Positions 8,573 through 17,052 are shown, numbered from the stretch's first letter. The stretch: 64,000 nt of DNA from Acidobacteriota bacterium (GCA_016125275.1 WGMB01000010.1:310001-374000); one strand, 5' to 3'. A program made the numbers and translations. The notes: generated from the letters alone by a model not told the origin.

Positions 8573-10630
8573 TTACTTGCCGCCGAAGCGAATGCTCAGG
8601 CCCGCCACGACCGTGCGGCCGTAGCCCGGGGTGCCGTGGATTCGCTCGGTCGGCGCCTGCCCGGGCAGTTGCGACTCGAAGTAGTTCTGCATCTCCCAGT
8701 AGCTGCGGCCCAGCAGGTTGTCGACCGCCAAGTTGAAGTCCACGTTGGCGGCCAGCCGGCGCGTCAATGCGAAGTCGAACACCGTGTGGCCCGCGGCTCG
8801 GATCGTGGGGTCCGCGTCGTCGAGCCGGTAGCGGTTGATGGCGCGCACTCGCAGCGAGCCGCTCCAGCCGCGCCACCCGCTCAACGTCAGCGCTGCGTTG
8901 GAGACGAAGTGCGGCGCGGTGGAGACATAGAGGCGCGGTTCGGTGTTGCGGTAATACGCGTTGAGCACCTTGGTGATGCCGCCGTTGACGGACAGGTGGT
9001 GCGTGATCGCGAACGAAGCCTTCGTCTCGTAGCCGTACGACGTGCTCGGATCGGAGAGCTCGATGGTGCCGTCGTCGGGAATGTAGACCAACTGGTTCGA
9101 GCTCTTGATCAAGAAGTAGTCCGCCAGCATGGAGAAGCGCTGGCCGATGTTGTGCTGAACGCCCCATTGCAGAAAGTCGGTGGTGTTGATGTGCGGGCTC
9201 TCGGGCCGCCGGACCACGCCGCGGGCGTCGAGCGAGGAGATGCCTCGGCCGTAGTTGAAGAAGCCGCGCAGTGGCAGCGAGCCGAACGGCCGCACCGCCA
9301 CCGAAGCCTTCGGTTGCGGCTTGGCGGCGGTCTCGACGCCGCTGTACTGGGGCTCCAGCCGGTCGGTGATGGCATAGCGGAACACGTCCCAGCGCAGCCC
9401 GCCGGTCAGCTCCACGCGACCGTTCCAGACGTCGATCTGCTCCTGGATGTAGCCGCCGCCGTTGGTTACCGCCGCGTGGGCGGAGGTGGTGAGCGAGATC
9501 GGGTCGCGCAGCACGCTCTGGCGGAGCTCGACCAGATTCTGGCTGCTCAGCACCGATCCGCCGACGGTGAGGATGCCGGAGTGGCCCTTGAAGAAGTGCG
9601 GTCGCAGGTACTGTGCGTTGCCGCCCTGGCTCAGGCGCGAATCGTGCTGCTGGATTCCGTCGCCCCGCACCGGGTCGTTTAGGTAGAAGGTGAAGTTGGA
9701 ATAGAGGTCGAACAGGGAGCGCTCCACGAAGCCGTCGAGCTTGAGCACCGCGCCGGCCTCCAGGTCACGGCGAAAGTAGCCACCGATGCGCCCTTGCCGG
9801 ATGTTGCCGCCATCGCCCTGCCCGATCGCGCCATAGCGGTCGAGGCGTCCGGCGGCCACCTCATCCAGCGGGACCTGCCCGGAGGACTGAAAGTCGTTCG
9901 TGCCCCCGTTCCACTTGAAGCCAAAGCGCTGCTTCTTGCCCAGCAGCCACGCATAGTTGCCCGAGACGTTGTGACGGTTGTAATTGAGCGGGCGCAGGAA
10001 GGGCCCGTCCGAATGGGAGCCCTCATAGGCGAAAAGGGCGTCGCGACGGTCGACGTTGGGGCTCCAGGACAGGAACCCGCGGGCCGTCTCGAAGCTGCCG
10101 CCCTGCAGCCGAGCCGTCCAGACGTCGGGCATGCTCTCCTTGAGCCGGATCTGGACCACGCCCAGCCCGGAGAAGTCGCCATGCTCGGCCGAAAAAGGCC
10201 CGTTGATCAGCGTTACTTCGTCGACCAGCTCCGGGCTCAGGCTCTTGAGCGAGCCGAGATAGCCTTGGCCGTGGCCTTGTGTCGCGTGGTTCTGAGCCAC
10301 GTTGTCCACCGTCACCCGCAAGCCGCCGTTGACGCCGCCGTGGTCGAGGTTGAAGCCGAATCGGCGGATCTCGAGGGATTTGCCGCCGCCTTCGTGCTGC
10401 CCGGCATTGATACCCCCGTCGAGCAGGTGAAACAGTTGGTCGTCCCGGGTGAACAGCGTTTTGTTGAAGACTTCCGCATTCCGCAGATCGATGCGGGGCC
10501 CCAGCGGCGTCGCCGAAATCGTTATGCTCTCGTGCAGCGGTTCGAGCAGATCCGCGGGGGTGTGTTGGTCCCCCGCGGTCTGTGCTGCGGCAACCGGCGC
10601 CAGGGTCAGGATCAATAGCAGGGAGCGCAT
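8573..10630 (-). CDS. TonB-dependent outer-membrane receptor
   Basis: A 685-residue outer-membrane protein with a signal peptide (MRSLLLILTLAPVAAAQ). A plug domain follows from about residue 40 (LVDEVTLINGPFSAEHGDFS, GVVQIRLKES). The rest is a long run of alternating beta segments ending VVAGLSIRFGGK, a typical barrel end. It should import a ligand using TonB energy. The substrate is unknown, but the upstream DUF4331, TPR and sigma/anti-sigma genes suggest one regulated module. No carboxypeptidase-like N-terminal extension is present, unlike many acidobacterial TonB-dependent proteins. An ATG 12 bp further upstream is also possible; the chosen one starts the signal peptide. Confidence 0.9.
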   Translation of the reverse strand: MRSLLLILTLAPVAAAQTAGDQHTPADLLEPLHESITISATPLGPRIDLRNAEVFNKTLFTRDDQLFHLLDGGINAGQHEGGGKSLEIRRFGFNLDHGGVNGGLRVTVDNVAQNHATQGHGQGYLGSLKSLSPELVDEVTLINGPFSAEHGDFSGLGVVQIRLKESMPDVWTARLQGGSFETARGFLSWSPNVDRRDALFAYEGSHSDGPFLRPLNYNRHNVSGNYAWLLGKKQRFGFKWNGGTNDFQSSGQVPLDEVAAGRLDRYGAIGQGDGGNIRQGRIGGYFRRDLEAGAVLKLDGFVERSLFDLYSNFTFYLNDPVRGDGIQQHDSRLSQGGNAQYLRPHFFKGHSGILTVGGSVLSSQNLVELRQSVLRDPISLTTSAHAAVTNGGGYIQEQIDVWNGRVELTGGLRWDVFRYAITDRLEPQYSGVETAAKPQPKASVAVRPFGSLPLRGFFNYGRGISSLDARGVVRRPESPHINTTDFLQWGVQHNIGQRFSMLADYFLIKSSNQLVYIPDDGTIELSDPSTSYGYETKASFAITHHLSVNGGITKVLNAYYRNTEPRLYVSTAPHFVSNAALTLSGWRGWSGSLRVRAINRYRLDDADPTIRAAGHTVFDFALTRRLAANVDFNLAVDNLLGRSYWEMQNYFESQLPGQAPTERIHGTPGYGRTVVAGLSIRFGGK

Positions 10631-10647
10631 GAAGTGGCCCATAGTAA

Positions 10648-10666
10648 CACGTAGTACGAATACGTG
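10648..10666. promoter_or_regulatory. Inverted repeat upstream of TonB receptor
   Basis: In the 47 bp gap between the TPR gene and the receptor gene there is CACGTA, 7 bases, TACGTG. A second, wider pair (ACGTAG and CTACGT) overlaps it. The position just upstream of the receptor start fits an operator or an RNA hairpin near the ribosome binding site. No regulator is assigned. Confidence 0.35.
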
Positions 10667-10677
10667 CTACGTATGCA

Positions 10678-11922
10678 TCAACCTTTTTTGTGGTGCAGGG
10701 CCCGGCGCGTCTCGGCCGCGACCGGGCTGGTCGGGTTGGCCTCGAGGGACTCGCGGAAGAGTCTCTCGGCAGCCGGCTCATTGCCGACGGCTCGAGCAAT
10801 GATCCCGGCGCGATAGAGCATTTTGGAATCGCGGACTCCCACCGCAATGGCGGTCTCCATCTGCTTCCACGCCTCCGCGGAACGACCGGAGGCATGCAAC
10901 GCCCAGGCGTGTGTGGCGCGGGTGAAGATATCCTGCCGGCGGGTCATCTCCGCCGCGGTCACCTGCAAGGCCTGCTCGGGCTTCTCAGCGAAATCGACAT
11001 AGTAGTCGGCCAAGTCCCGGTTGCAGTTATCGCCGTTGTTCATCTCGGCGCGAGCGGCCTTCTCGAACTTGGCGTAGGCGACCTCGGCCTCACGCTTCCG
11101 GCCGGCGCGGTCGAGGGCCCGCGCCACGTCCAGGAGATTCTCCGGGTGTGGGGCCATTTCGTAGCGCTTCTCGAAGGCGCTGACTGCCTCCTCCACCCGA
11201 TCCTGTGCCAAGCGAAGCTTGCCAAGCTCGGCCAGTGCGTAGTGATAGTCGGGGAAGAGCTCCATGGCGAGCTTCAGGTGCGCTTCAGCTTTGTCGAGGT
11301 TGCCGCGCGAGAGCTCCAGATGCGCCAAGTGCGTCTGGATCCAAGCCCGGTCTTCCTTCTCGCCCGGCGAGGTGCGCTCGTAGGCCTTCTGCATGAAGTC
11401 CGTGGCGCCGTCGATCCAGCCGTGCAGCTCCCGCAGGTAGGCGGCGCGCGTGAGGGCCGGAACGTTGCCGGGACGCAGGTCGAGCATCCACTGCACGTTC
11501 TCGATGGCCTCTTCGTAGCGGCCCAGCTCGGTTTCGGCGTCGGCCAGGAACCCGTAGACGAGCACGTCATCCGGGTAGAGCTTGTTGAGATGTTTGCCGC
11601 GCTCGAGCGCTTCGGCGAAACGATGTTGGCCCAGCAGGGTCCAGACGCGGAGGCGAAGGGCGCCGTAGTTGTCCGGCTCGGCGGCGAGCGAGCGATCCAG
11701 GGCTTCGTGGGCTTTGTCGTAGTAGCTCACATCGGAGGTCTCGCGGGCCCGGCGGGCGTAGCCCAGGGCTAGGTCATTGAGCCTTTGCGGGTGATCGGGG
11801 TTGGTTTGGAGCGCCCGCTGAGCCGTCGCGATCACGGCTTCGGCGGGGCTCATCTGGGCCGCGCACGGGGCTGCGGCGAGCAGAGCGACGAGGGGGAGGG
11901 CGGACAGGAAGGGTCGGATCAT
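10678..11922 (-). CDS. Secreted tetratricopeptide-repeat protein
   Basis: A 414-residue protein with a signal peptide (MIRPFLSALPLVALLAAAPC) followed by a chain of about ten TPR-like helical pairs. Examples are ALRLRVWTLLGQHRFAEALE, VYGFLADAETELGRYEEAIE and ALAELGKLRLAQDRVEEAVS. TPR arrays bind partner proteins; no enzymatic motif is seen. It sits between DUF4331 and the TonB receptor on the same strand, with gaps of 69 and 47 bp. DUF4331 and TPR genes are often neighbours in other bacteria, so a shared envelope function is likely. The partner is unknown. Confidence 0.85.
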   Translation of the reverse strand: MIRPFLSALPLVALLAAAPCAAQMSPAEAVIATAQRALQTNPDHPQRLNDLALGYARRARETSDVSYYDKAHEALDRSLAAEPDNYGALRLRVWTLLGQHRFAEALERGKHLNKLYPDDVLVYGFLADAETELGRYEEAIENVQWMLDLRPGNVPALTRAAYLRELHGWIDGATDFMQKAYERTSPGEKEDRAWIQTHLAHLELSRGNLDKAEAHLKLAMELFPDYHYALAELGKLRLAQDRVEEAVSAFEKRYEMAPHPENLLDVARALDRAGRKREAEVAYAKFEKAARAEMNNGDNCNRDLADYYVDFAEKPEQALQVTAAEMTRRQDIFTRATHAWALHASGRSAEAWKQMETAIAVGVRDSKMLYRAGIIARAVGNEPAAERLFRESLEANPTSPVAAETRRALHHKKG

Positions 11923-11991
11923 GGTTCTCTCCAGGCTGGGGCAAGGGTTGTGGGGCCGCCGACGGGGCGGGCGGCGACCCCAAAGGCTTTG

Positions 11992-13542
11992 CTACTCGAC
12001 GGGGCCGCCGCCTTCTTCACCCGGATCCAGGTGCCGGCGGTTGCGGCCATCCGGCGCGTCGGCCAGGTAAGGGAAGGCCGTGCGGTAGGCGGCGTCATTC
12101 ACGTTCACGCCGTCGCCGAGGCTGTTGTTGGGAAAGCGGTTGAGGCTCTCGCCCGCGGCGTCCGTGGTCAGCACGCCGCCCACGCCAACTCGCAAGACGA
12201 TGTCGACGACGTCGTCAAACAGCCGCCGTCCGTTGGGGTAGCCCGCCGCGTCGCCGGCGATCAGCCCTAGGCGGCTGGCGCTTTCGGGCGGCGTCGCCGG
12301 GACGCCGGTGTTCAGCCGCAACAAGTCAGCGACCGGGCCCGCGGGAGTTCCCTCGGCGGCGATCGGAGCGGCGTAGGTCACCAACGGCAGCAGGTCCGCG
12401 CGGGGGCCTGCGGGAACCGTCAGCGCGCCGCCGTAGAGCGCTTCGACGATCTTCACGATCGGCGGATCGAGGAAGAAGTCGGCAAAGGCCGAATCGCCGC
12501 TCGGATGCGACATCGAGAAGCGGTCCTTGGAGCCGATGCCGATGATCAGCTCATTGATCAGCGGATTGCCCATGCGTTGCACCTGGCGGAAGGGGCCCTT
12601 GGAGACGCCCCAGGGGAACACTCGATCCCGGGCGCGAGAGGTGGTTGCCCAAACGCCGATCGTGGCCGCCGGCGACGTGGCTCGCTCGACGCGACCGGTG
12701 GAGGTCAGCATCTCGATCGGGATCTCCAACGCGATCGCGTTGACCGCGTAGCCGGAGACGGTATCGCTGGCGGCGTTGGCGTGGGCGCTGTCCTCTTCCT
12801 CCGTCAGCACGCCGGGTACGCCGCTGGCGAGGGTGCGAAAGTTGGCTGTGTCAAAGGCCGCTCCCAAGTCGATCCAGAAGGGATCGTCCACCGTGCCGGC
12901 AAAGACCTTCAAGCCTTCGGGCGTCTGGTAGGTGGCTTGTTCGAACAGGGCAGCGTAGTCCATGGTCCGCGGACCGGCGTTGCCCGGAACGGCGTAGAAG
13001 GGGCCGCCGTCGGCGTTCATCAGGTCCATGGCCTGTCCTTGTCCCGGGCCGCGCAGCATCGTGACAGTGTAGTTCTGGATCTGGTTGAGGCCGGGGTTAT
13101 CGAAGCTACGGATCTGCGGCGGGACGACCAGAGTGTTGGTACCAGGCGCGAAGGCGCCCTCGTCCCCGATGCCGGCGACGGCGGTATAGACGCCGGGCAG
13201 TCGGTAGTCGGTTCGGAAACGGAACTGGAAGGTGATGTCTTCCTTGGCGTCGTGGTCGTTGTCGATCTTGATCTCGTACATGATCTCGGGATCGAACGGG
13301 AACAGCGTCGGGCCGTTGGCGGGCTCCAGCAGGGGATCGACGCAAAGGATCAGGGTGACGTGGGACGGCTGCTGCTGCGCCGTGGAGTCGGAATAGCTCA
13401 CGAAGGCGTAGACATCGGTGATGTCCGCCTTGTGGTCGAGGGCCGTGATGGGCGCCTCGCGATGGTTTGCGGCGTCTGCCGACGCCGCCAGCGACAGCGC
13501 CAGGGCGCTGATCGCCGCGAGATTCCAGGTCTTTCTACTCAT
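11992..13542 (-). CDS. DUF4331 family secreted protein
   Basis: A 516-residue protein with a signal peptide (MSRKTWNLAAISALALSLAA), then the family-defining ANHREAPITALDHKADITDV with VYAFVSY. It also has an extended beta-rich region and near the C-terminus DVVDIVLRVGVGGVL. This matches DUF4331, a family of exported proteins of unknown function common in Acidobacteriota and Bacteroidota. The start follows AAGGAG at 4-5 bp spacing, and that ribosome binding site lies within a perfect hairpin (separate entry). It lies in the module headed by an anti-sigma factor. Confidence 0.88.
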   Translation of the reverse strand: MSRKTWNLAAISALALSLAASADAANHREAPITALDHKADITDVYAFVSYSDSTAQQQPSHVTLILCVDPLLEPANGPTLFPFDPEIMYEIKIDNDHDAKEDITFQFRFRTDYRLPGVYTAVAGIGDEGAFAPGTNTLVVPPQIRSFDNPGLNQIQNYTVTMLRGPGQGQAMDLMNADGGPFYAVPGNAGPRTMDYAALFEQATYQTPEGLKVFAGTVDDPFWIDLGAAFDTANFRTLASGVPGVLTEEEDSAHANAASDTVSGYAVNAIALEIPIEMLTSTGRVERATSPAATIGVWATTSRARDRVFPWGVSKGPFRQVQRMGNPLINELIIGIGSKDRFSMSHPSGDSAFADFFLDPPIVKIVEALYGGALTVPAGPRADLLPLVTYAAPIAAEGTPAGPVADLLRLNTGVPATPPESASRLGLIAGDAAGYPNGRRLFDDVVDIVLRVGVGGVLTTDAAGESLNRFPNNSLGDGVNVNDAAYRTAFPYLADAPDGRNRRHLDPGEEGGGPVE

Positions 13543-13577
13543 GGGTCTCCTTGTGCGGAGACCCGACCGGTCGGGTC
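13543..13577 (-). promoter_or_regulatory. Two overlapping hairpins over the DUF4331 RBS
   Basis: Directly upstream of the DUF4331 ATG the minus-strand RNA reads GGGTCTCC, six bases, GGAGACCC, ATG. This is an 8 bp perfect hairpin whose 3' arm and loop contain the AAGGAG ribosome binding site. Immediately 5' is the perfect palindrome GACCCGACCGGTCGGGTC (13560-13577). The right arm of the palindrome and the left arm of the RBS hairpin share GGGTC, so the two folds exclude each other. One fold buries the RBS and the other frees it. This suggests translational control by an RNA switch, a thermosensor or a bound protein. The palindrome could instead be a DNA operator. Confidence 0.5.
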
Positions 13578-13663
13578 ATCCTTCGTTTATCGCGAAGGGC
13601 CTTCTGGAGAGTTCTACGGAGGTTCCCGGAGAGTCGGATTGTGTACGGCCGGAAAAAGTCGGC

Positions 13664-14467
13664 CTATTGCAGCGAACCCATCCAAATCGGATCGGAGGTG
13701 GGCTGCTGCGCTCCCGCCGCATCCTCTTCTGTGATGGCGAGGGCCTGCGATTCAGCCGAGGCGATGGTCGGATTGGCGAAGATCAGGGCGCGATCGTCCT
13801 CATCCGGCCGAAAGACCTCGATGCTCACCGGCGCGCCCTGCTTTGGGATGGCCCAGAGCTGGAAGGCGCGACCGCGCGCCGGGGCGCGGAGGCCTTCGGC
13901 CGTCAGCGCAAGCCCGGACTGATCGTTCCAGAAGGCGCGAATCCGAGCGCGGTCGGGGGCCTCGAGCTGAATCGTACGGGTCTCCTGCGCCGAGAGGATG
14001 TCAAACAACTTGCGATAGCGGTCGTTACTCTGCTCCAGGCTGGCCTGCCGCTCCTCGATCACGGCCAAGGCTTGGCGCAGCTCGTCGCTCTGCCGCTGGT
14101 TGAAGAAGACGAACGCGACCATCGCCGCCGCCACGGCCCAGCCCAGGGCGGCCCAGCGCGGAACCCGCGCCGCCGGTTGCGGGATGGGAAGCTTCGCCTG
14201 GGGGGCCGGCTCTTCGATCTGCTCGAACAGCCGCTGCTTCAGCGCCGGCTCCGGGACGACGGGCTCGGTCGCCAGCGCCACCGCGCCGAGCGACTCGCGC
14301 GCTTCCGCCATCGCCTCGGCCGCTGCCGGATCTCCCTCGGCCAACTTCTGCTCAAGCTCCGCGCGGCCACCGGGGTCCAGCAAGCCGAGCTCGTAGTCGA
14401 TACACAGCGAGACCAGACGGCTCTCGCTGTCTGCTCCAAGTCCCTGCCGTTCCTCGCTCGCCGCCAT
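13664..14467 (-). CDS. Anti-sigma factor (RskA-like)
   Basis: A 267-residue single-pass membrane protein. Residues 1-100 form a cytoplasmic domain including LCIDYELGLLDPGGRAELEQ, similar to ZAS-like anti-sigma domains without the zinc ligands. One transmembrane helix follows (WAALGWAVAAAMVAFVFFN, about residues 105-123), then a coiled-coil-like stretch, then an RskA-type C-terminal domain with AFQLWAIPKQGAPVSIEVF. It is divergent from the ECF sigma gene and likely holds that sigma factor at the membrane until a signal arrives. The 120 bp between its stop and DUF4331 contain the hairpins listed separately. Confidence 0.85.
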   Translation of the reverse strand: MAASEERQGLGADSESRLVSLCIDYELGLLDPGGRAELEQKLAEGDPAAAEAMAEARESLGAVALATEPVVPEPALKQRLFEQIEEPAPQAKLPIPQPAARVPRWAALGWAVAAAMVAFVFFNQRQSDELRQALAVIEERQASLEQSNDRYRKLFDILSAQETRTIQLEAPDRARIRAFWNDQSGLALTAEGLRAPARGRAFQLWAIPKQGAPVSIEVFRPDEDDRALIFANPTIASAESQALAITEEDAAGAQQPTSDPIWMGSLQ

Positions 14468-14546
14468 CGCCGCCGTCCTGAGTGTAGTTTAGTCGGATCG
14501 TCGTATCAGGGTACGAGAATTGCCCGGAAATGGATTTCGCAAAAAG

Positions 14547-14574
14547 CTGACATCCAATAGCGCCATACTACAAT
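14547..14574 (+). promoter_or_regulatory. Sigma-70-like promoter for ECF sigma gene
   Basis: CTGACA at 14547-14552 and TACAAT at 14569-14574 are 16 bp apart, each matching five of six consensus bases. Transcription would begin near 14581, just upstream of the GTG at 14592. This argues against translation from the TTG at 14520, which would lie upstream of the transcript. Confidence 0.4.
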
Positions 14575-14591
14575 GCAAAGTCGCTGAGTCC

Positions 14592-15194
14592 GTGGCCATT
14601 TCGAGACCCAATCCAGGATCGGAGGAGACGTCGACGCGCTGGGCGTTGCTGGCGGCTCGGATTCGCACGGGAGACAAGGACGCCCTGAGCGAGCTTTATG
14701 ACGCCAGCTCGGGCCAGGTTTTCGGGCTGGTTTCCCGCATTGTGGGCGACCGCGCCGTGGCCGAGGAGATCGCCCTCGACGTCTACCTGCAAGTTTGGCG
14801 AGGGTCTTCGGTCCACGACCCCGAACGCGGCTCGGCGACGGCTTGGCTGTTGCTGCTGGCGCGCAGCCGGGCGATCGACTATCTGCGCTCGAAGGCCGGC
14901 CACGCGAGGGGCCGCGAGCAGGCTCTGCCCGAGGAGTATCGACAGGTCGCCGACCGGTCGCCCGACCCGGAGGTCGCCGCGCAGGCCGGCAGCCGCCGCT
15001 CGATCATCGAGGGCGCGCTGGGCCGGCTGGACGCCGACAAGCGCCGGGCCATCGAGCTGGCCTTCTTCGGCGGCTTGAGCCACAGCGAGATCTCCGAGCG
15101 TCTCGGCCTGCCGATCGGCACCGTGAAGACGCGCATCCGGACCGGCATGCAGCAGTTGCGCACGGTCTTGGAGCCCCTCGGCGGCGCGCTCTGA
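14592..15194 (+). CDS. ECF-type RNA polymerase sigma factor
   Basis: A 200-residue sigma-70 family protein. Region 2 is LYDASSGQVFGLVSRIVGDR through EEIALDVYLQVWR. Region 4 is LGRLDADKRRAIELAFFGGL with the helix-turn-helix SHSEISERLGLPIGTVKTRI. This is the SigK-like ECF class that pairs with RskA-type anti-sigma factors, and such a gene lies divergently next to it. I chose GTG 14592 because it follows a plausible promoter and the family does not need the upstream extension; the frame is open back to TTG 14520. Its regulon is unknown, but the divergent DUF4331/TPR/TonB module is the obvious candidate. Confidence 0.88.
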   Translation: MAISRPNPGSEETSTRWALLAARIRTGDKDALSELYDASSGQVFGLVSRIVGDRAVAEEIALDVYLQVWRGSSVHDPERGSATAWLLLLARSRAIDYLRSKAGHARGREQALPEEYRQVADRSPDPEVAAQAGSRRSIIEGALGRLDADKRRAIELAFFGGLSHSEISERLGLPIGTVKTRIRTGMQQLRTVLEPLGGAL

Positions 15195-15243
15195 GCTCCG
15201 CTTGGTTGCGGGCTTGCTCCGCACCCGGCTACTCTAAGGATTC

Positions 15244-15315
15244 ATGGCGTTCGCGCTCCATCACGCCCACCACGGCTTCCATCATGGACGCCTGGGGCGA
15301 GGTGCGGACGTCTGA
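15244..15315 (+). CDS. hisL: His operon leader peptide
   Basis: A 23-codon reading frame, too short for most gene finders: ATG at 15244, TGA at 15313-15315, preceded by AAGGA at 15236-15240. The peptide begins MAFALHHAHHGFHHG, with six histidines within nine positions. It lies 88 bp upstream of hisI and 31 bp before a U-tailed hairpin. In classical his attenuation, ribosomes stall at these codons when charged His-tRNA is low, and the terminator is then not formed. The His density, the position and the following terminator together make this assignment strong. Confidence 0.88.
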   Translation: MAFALHHAHHGFHHGRLGRGADV

Positions 15316-15346
15316 CGATCGACGTAACGATCGAAGAACCGAACCG

Positions 15347-15382
15347 AAGCCCGCCGGCGCAGCCGAGCGGGTTTTTTCTTTT
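15347..15382 (+). terminator. His attenuator terminator hairpin
   Basis: AAGCCCGC (15347-15354) pairs with GCGGGTTT (15367-15374), with an inner GGC/GCC helix closing a GCA loop. The run TTTTTTCTTTT (15372-15382) follows directly. This is an intrinsic terminator placed between the His-rich leader and hisI, as expected for an attenuator. I could not define a convincing antiterminator pairing by eye. Confidence 0.85.
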
Positions 15383-15402
15383 GGGACCTGAGGGAGAACG
15401 GA

Positions 15403-15783
15403 ATGCTCAACGAGCTGGATTTCGACAAGACGGGGGGCATGATCCCCGCCGTCGTGCAGGACAGCGGCGACGGCCGCGTCTTGATGCTGGGCTTCATGAA
15501 CCGCGAAGCCTTCGAAAAGACGGTGGAGACCGGCAAGGTCACCTTCTGGAGCCGTTCGCGGAACGAGCTTTGGACCAAGGGCGGCTCTTCGGGGCACTAC
15601 CTCGCAGTCCAACGCATCGAGATCGACTGTGACGGCGATACGCTGCTGATCCAGGCCGAATCCTTGGGTCCGGGGGTCTGCCATAATGGTTATCGCTCCT
15701 GCTTCTATCGCCGTCTGGAGGACGGTCGCTGGGAAGTCTCCGAGGAGCGCACCTACGATCCCAAAGCGGTGTATCAGAAGTAG
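15403..15783 (+). CDS. hisI: Phosphoribosyl-AMP cyclohydrolase
   Basis: A 126-residue enzyme that opens the adenine ring of PR-AMP in histidine synthesis. VLMLGFMNREAF, TFWSRSRNELWTKG, the metal-ligand segment IDCDGDTLLIQ and GPGVCHNGYRSCFYR are all present. It is the cyclohydrolase domain only: there is no fused HisE (PR-ATP pyrophosphatase) domain, and no hisE gene is seen in this operon. A good Shine-Dalgarno site (GAGGGAGAAC) precedes the ATG. It is the first structural gene after the attenuator. Confidence 0.95.
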   Translation: MLNELDFDKTGGMIPAVVQDSGDGRVLMLGFMNREAFEKTVETGKVTFWSRSRNELWTKGGSSGHYLAVQRIEIDCDGDTLLIQAESLGPGVCHNGYRSCFYRRLEDGRWEVSEERTYDPKAVYQK

Positions 15784-15801
15784 GGGTTTGGCGTTTCTCC
15801 C

Positions 15802-17052
15802 ATGCTGAGAATCCTGCGCAGCTCGGATCGCGCCGCGATCGACGCCCTCTTCGCCCGCCGTTCGGCGCGGCTGGAGGAGGCCGAGGCGGTGGTGCGTCCG
15901 ATTCTGGCCGCCGTCCGTGAACGCGGCGACGCGGCTCTGGTGGAATACGCCCGCAAATTCGACCGCCTGGAGGGCGATTCGGTGCGGATTCCGGCCGAGG
16001 AGCTCAGCCGGCAGGCCGACGCGGTCACGCCGGCTCTGCGCTCGGCGGTGGAGACGGCGGCGGGCCAGATCCGCGCCTTTGCGGAGCGGCAAGCCCCGCG
16101 CGGCTGGATGGACGAGATCGGCCCAGGCATCCGGCTGGGACAGATCGTGCGTCCGCTCGACGCCGTCGGGGCCTACATCCCCGGCGGCCGCTATCCGCTG
16201 CCTTCGACGCTGATGATGACCGTGATTCCGGCGCAGGTCGCCGGCGTCGGGACCATCTCGGCGTGCTGCCCGGGTCCCACGCCCGAGACGCTGGCGACGG
16301 CCGGTCTGCTGGGCGTGAAGAACTTCTTCCGGATGGGCGGAGCGCAGGCCATCGCCGCTTTCTGCTACGGCACCGAGACGGTGCCGCGGGCGCAGCGCAT
16401 CGTCGGGCCCGGCAATATTTATGTGGCGGCGGCGAAGAAGCTGCTGGCCGGCGATGTGGGCATCGACTTCGTGGCTGGGCCCACGGAGATCCTGCTCATC
16501 TTCCCCGACGGCGATCCCCGCAAGCTCGCGGCGGACATGCTGGCGCAGGCCGAGCATGACGTGGACGCCGCAGCCATCCTGCTGACGATGTCCGCCGAGA
16601 CGGCCGAGCGCACGGCCGCAGAGGTCGAGCGGCAGCTCGAGACGCTGCCGACGGCCGCGGTGGCGCGCCGGGCGATCGACGATAACAGCGCCATCGTGAT
16701 CTGCGACTCGGTGGCGGAGGCCTGCGCGATCTCCAACGATTTCGCACCCGAGCATCTCTCCGTGGCCGACGACTCGTTTCTCGACCAGATCGTGCATGCC
16801 GGCAGCGTCTTCGTTGGGCCTTGGAGCCCCGAGGCGGCCGGCGACTATGCTTCGGGCCCGAACCACGTGCTGCCGACCAGCGGCGCCGCTCGGCTCCGCG
16901 GCGGCCTGTCGATCCTCGACTACGTCAAGATCATCACCGTGCAGCAGCTCGAGCCGGCCGGCTTGGAGCGCATCGCCTCGGCTGTGACCACGCTGGCGCG
17001 GGCGGAAGGCTTGGAAGCGCACGCACGCTCGGTGGAGGCTCGCTTTGACTGA
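15802..17052 (+). CDS. hisD: Histidinol dehydrogenase
   Basis: A 416-residue enzyme that oxidises histidinol to histidine in two NAD-dependent steps. It shows VGAYIPGGRYPLPSTLMM, GVKNFFRMGGAQAIAAFCYG, VDFVAGPTEI-like text (IDFVAGPTEILLIF), the zinc/active-site segment AQAEHDVDAAAILLT and EHLSVADDSF. The length is usual for the family. It follows hisI by 18 bp and its stop overlaps the hisC start. Confidence 0.96.
   Translation: MLRILRSSDRAAIDALFARRSARLEEAEAVVRPILAAVRERGDAALVEYARKFDRLEGDSVRIPAEELSRQADAVTPALRSAVETAAGQIRAFAERQAPRGWMDEIGPGIRLGQIVRPLDAVGAYIPGGRYPLPSTLMMTVIPAQVAGVGTISACCPGPTPETLATAGLLGVKNFFRMGGAQAIAAFCYGTETVPRAQRIVGPGNIYVAAAKKLLAGDVGIDFVAGPTEILLIFPDGDPRKLAADMLAQAEHDVDAAAILLTMSAETAERTAAEVERQLETLPTAAVARRAIDDNSAIVICDSVAEACAISNDFAPEHLSVADDSFLDQIVHAGSVFVGPWSPEAAGDYASGPNHVLPTSGAARLRGGLSILDYVKIITVQQLEPAGLERIASAVTTLARAEGLEAHARSVEARFD

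Noticed and set aside
14520-14591. TTG 14520 as the start of the first sigma factor
   Set aside because: The stretch contains a likely promoter (14547-14574), and the added residues do not resemble a sigma factor.
15206-15235. TTGCGG / TACTCT as the promoter of the his operon
   Set aside because: The transcript would begin near 15242 and exclude the leader ribosome site at 15236-15240, so the real promoter is probably further upstream.
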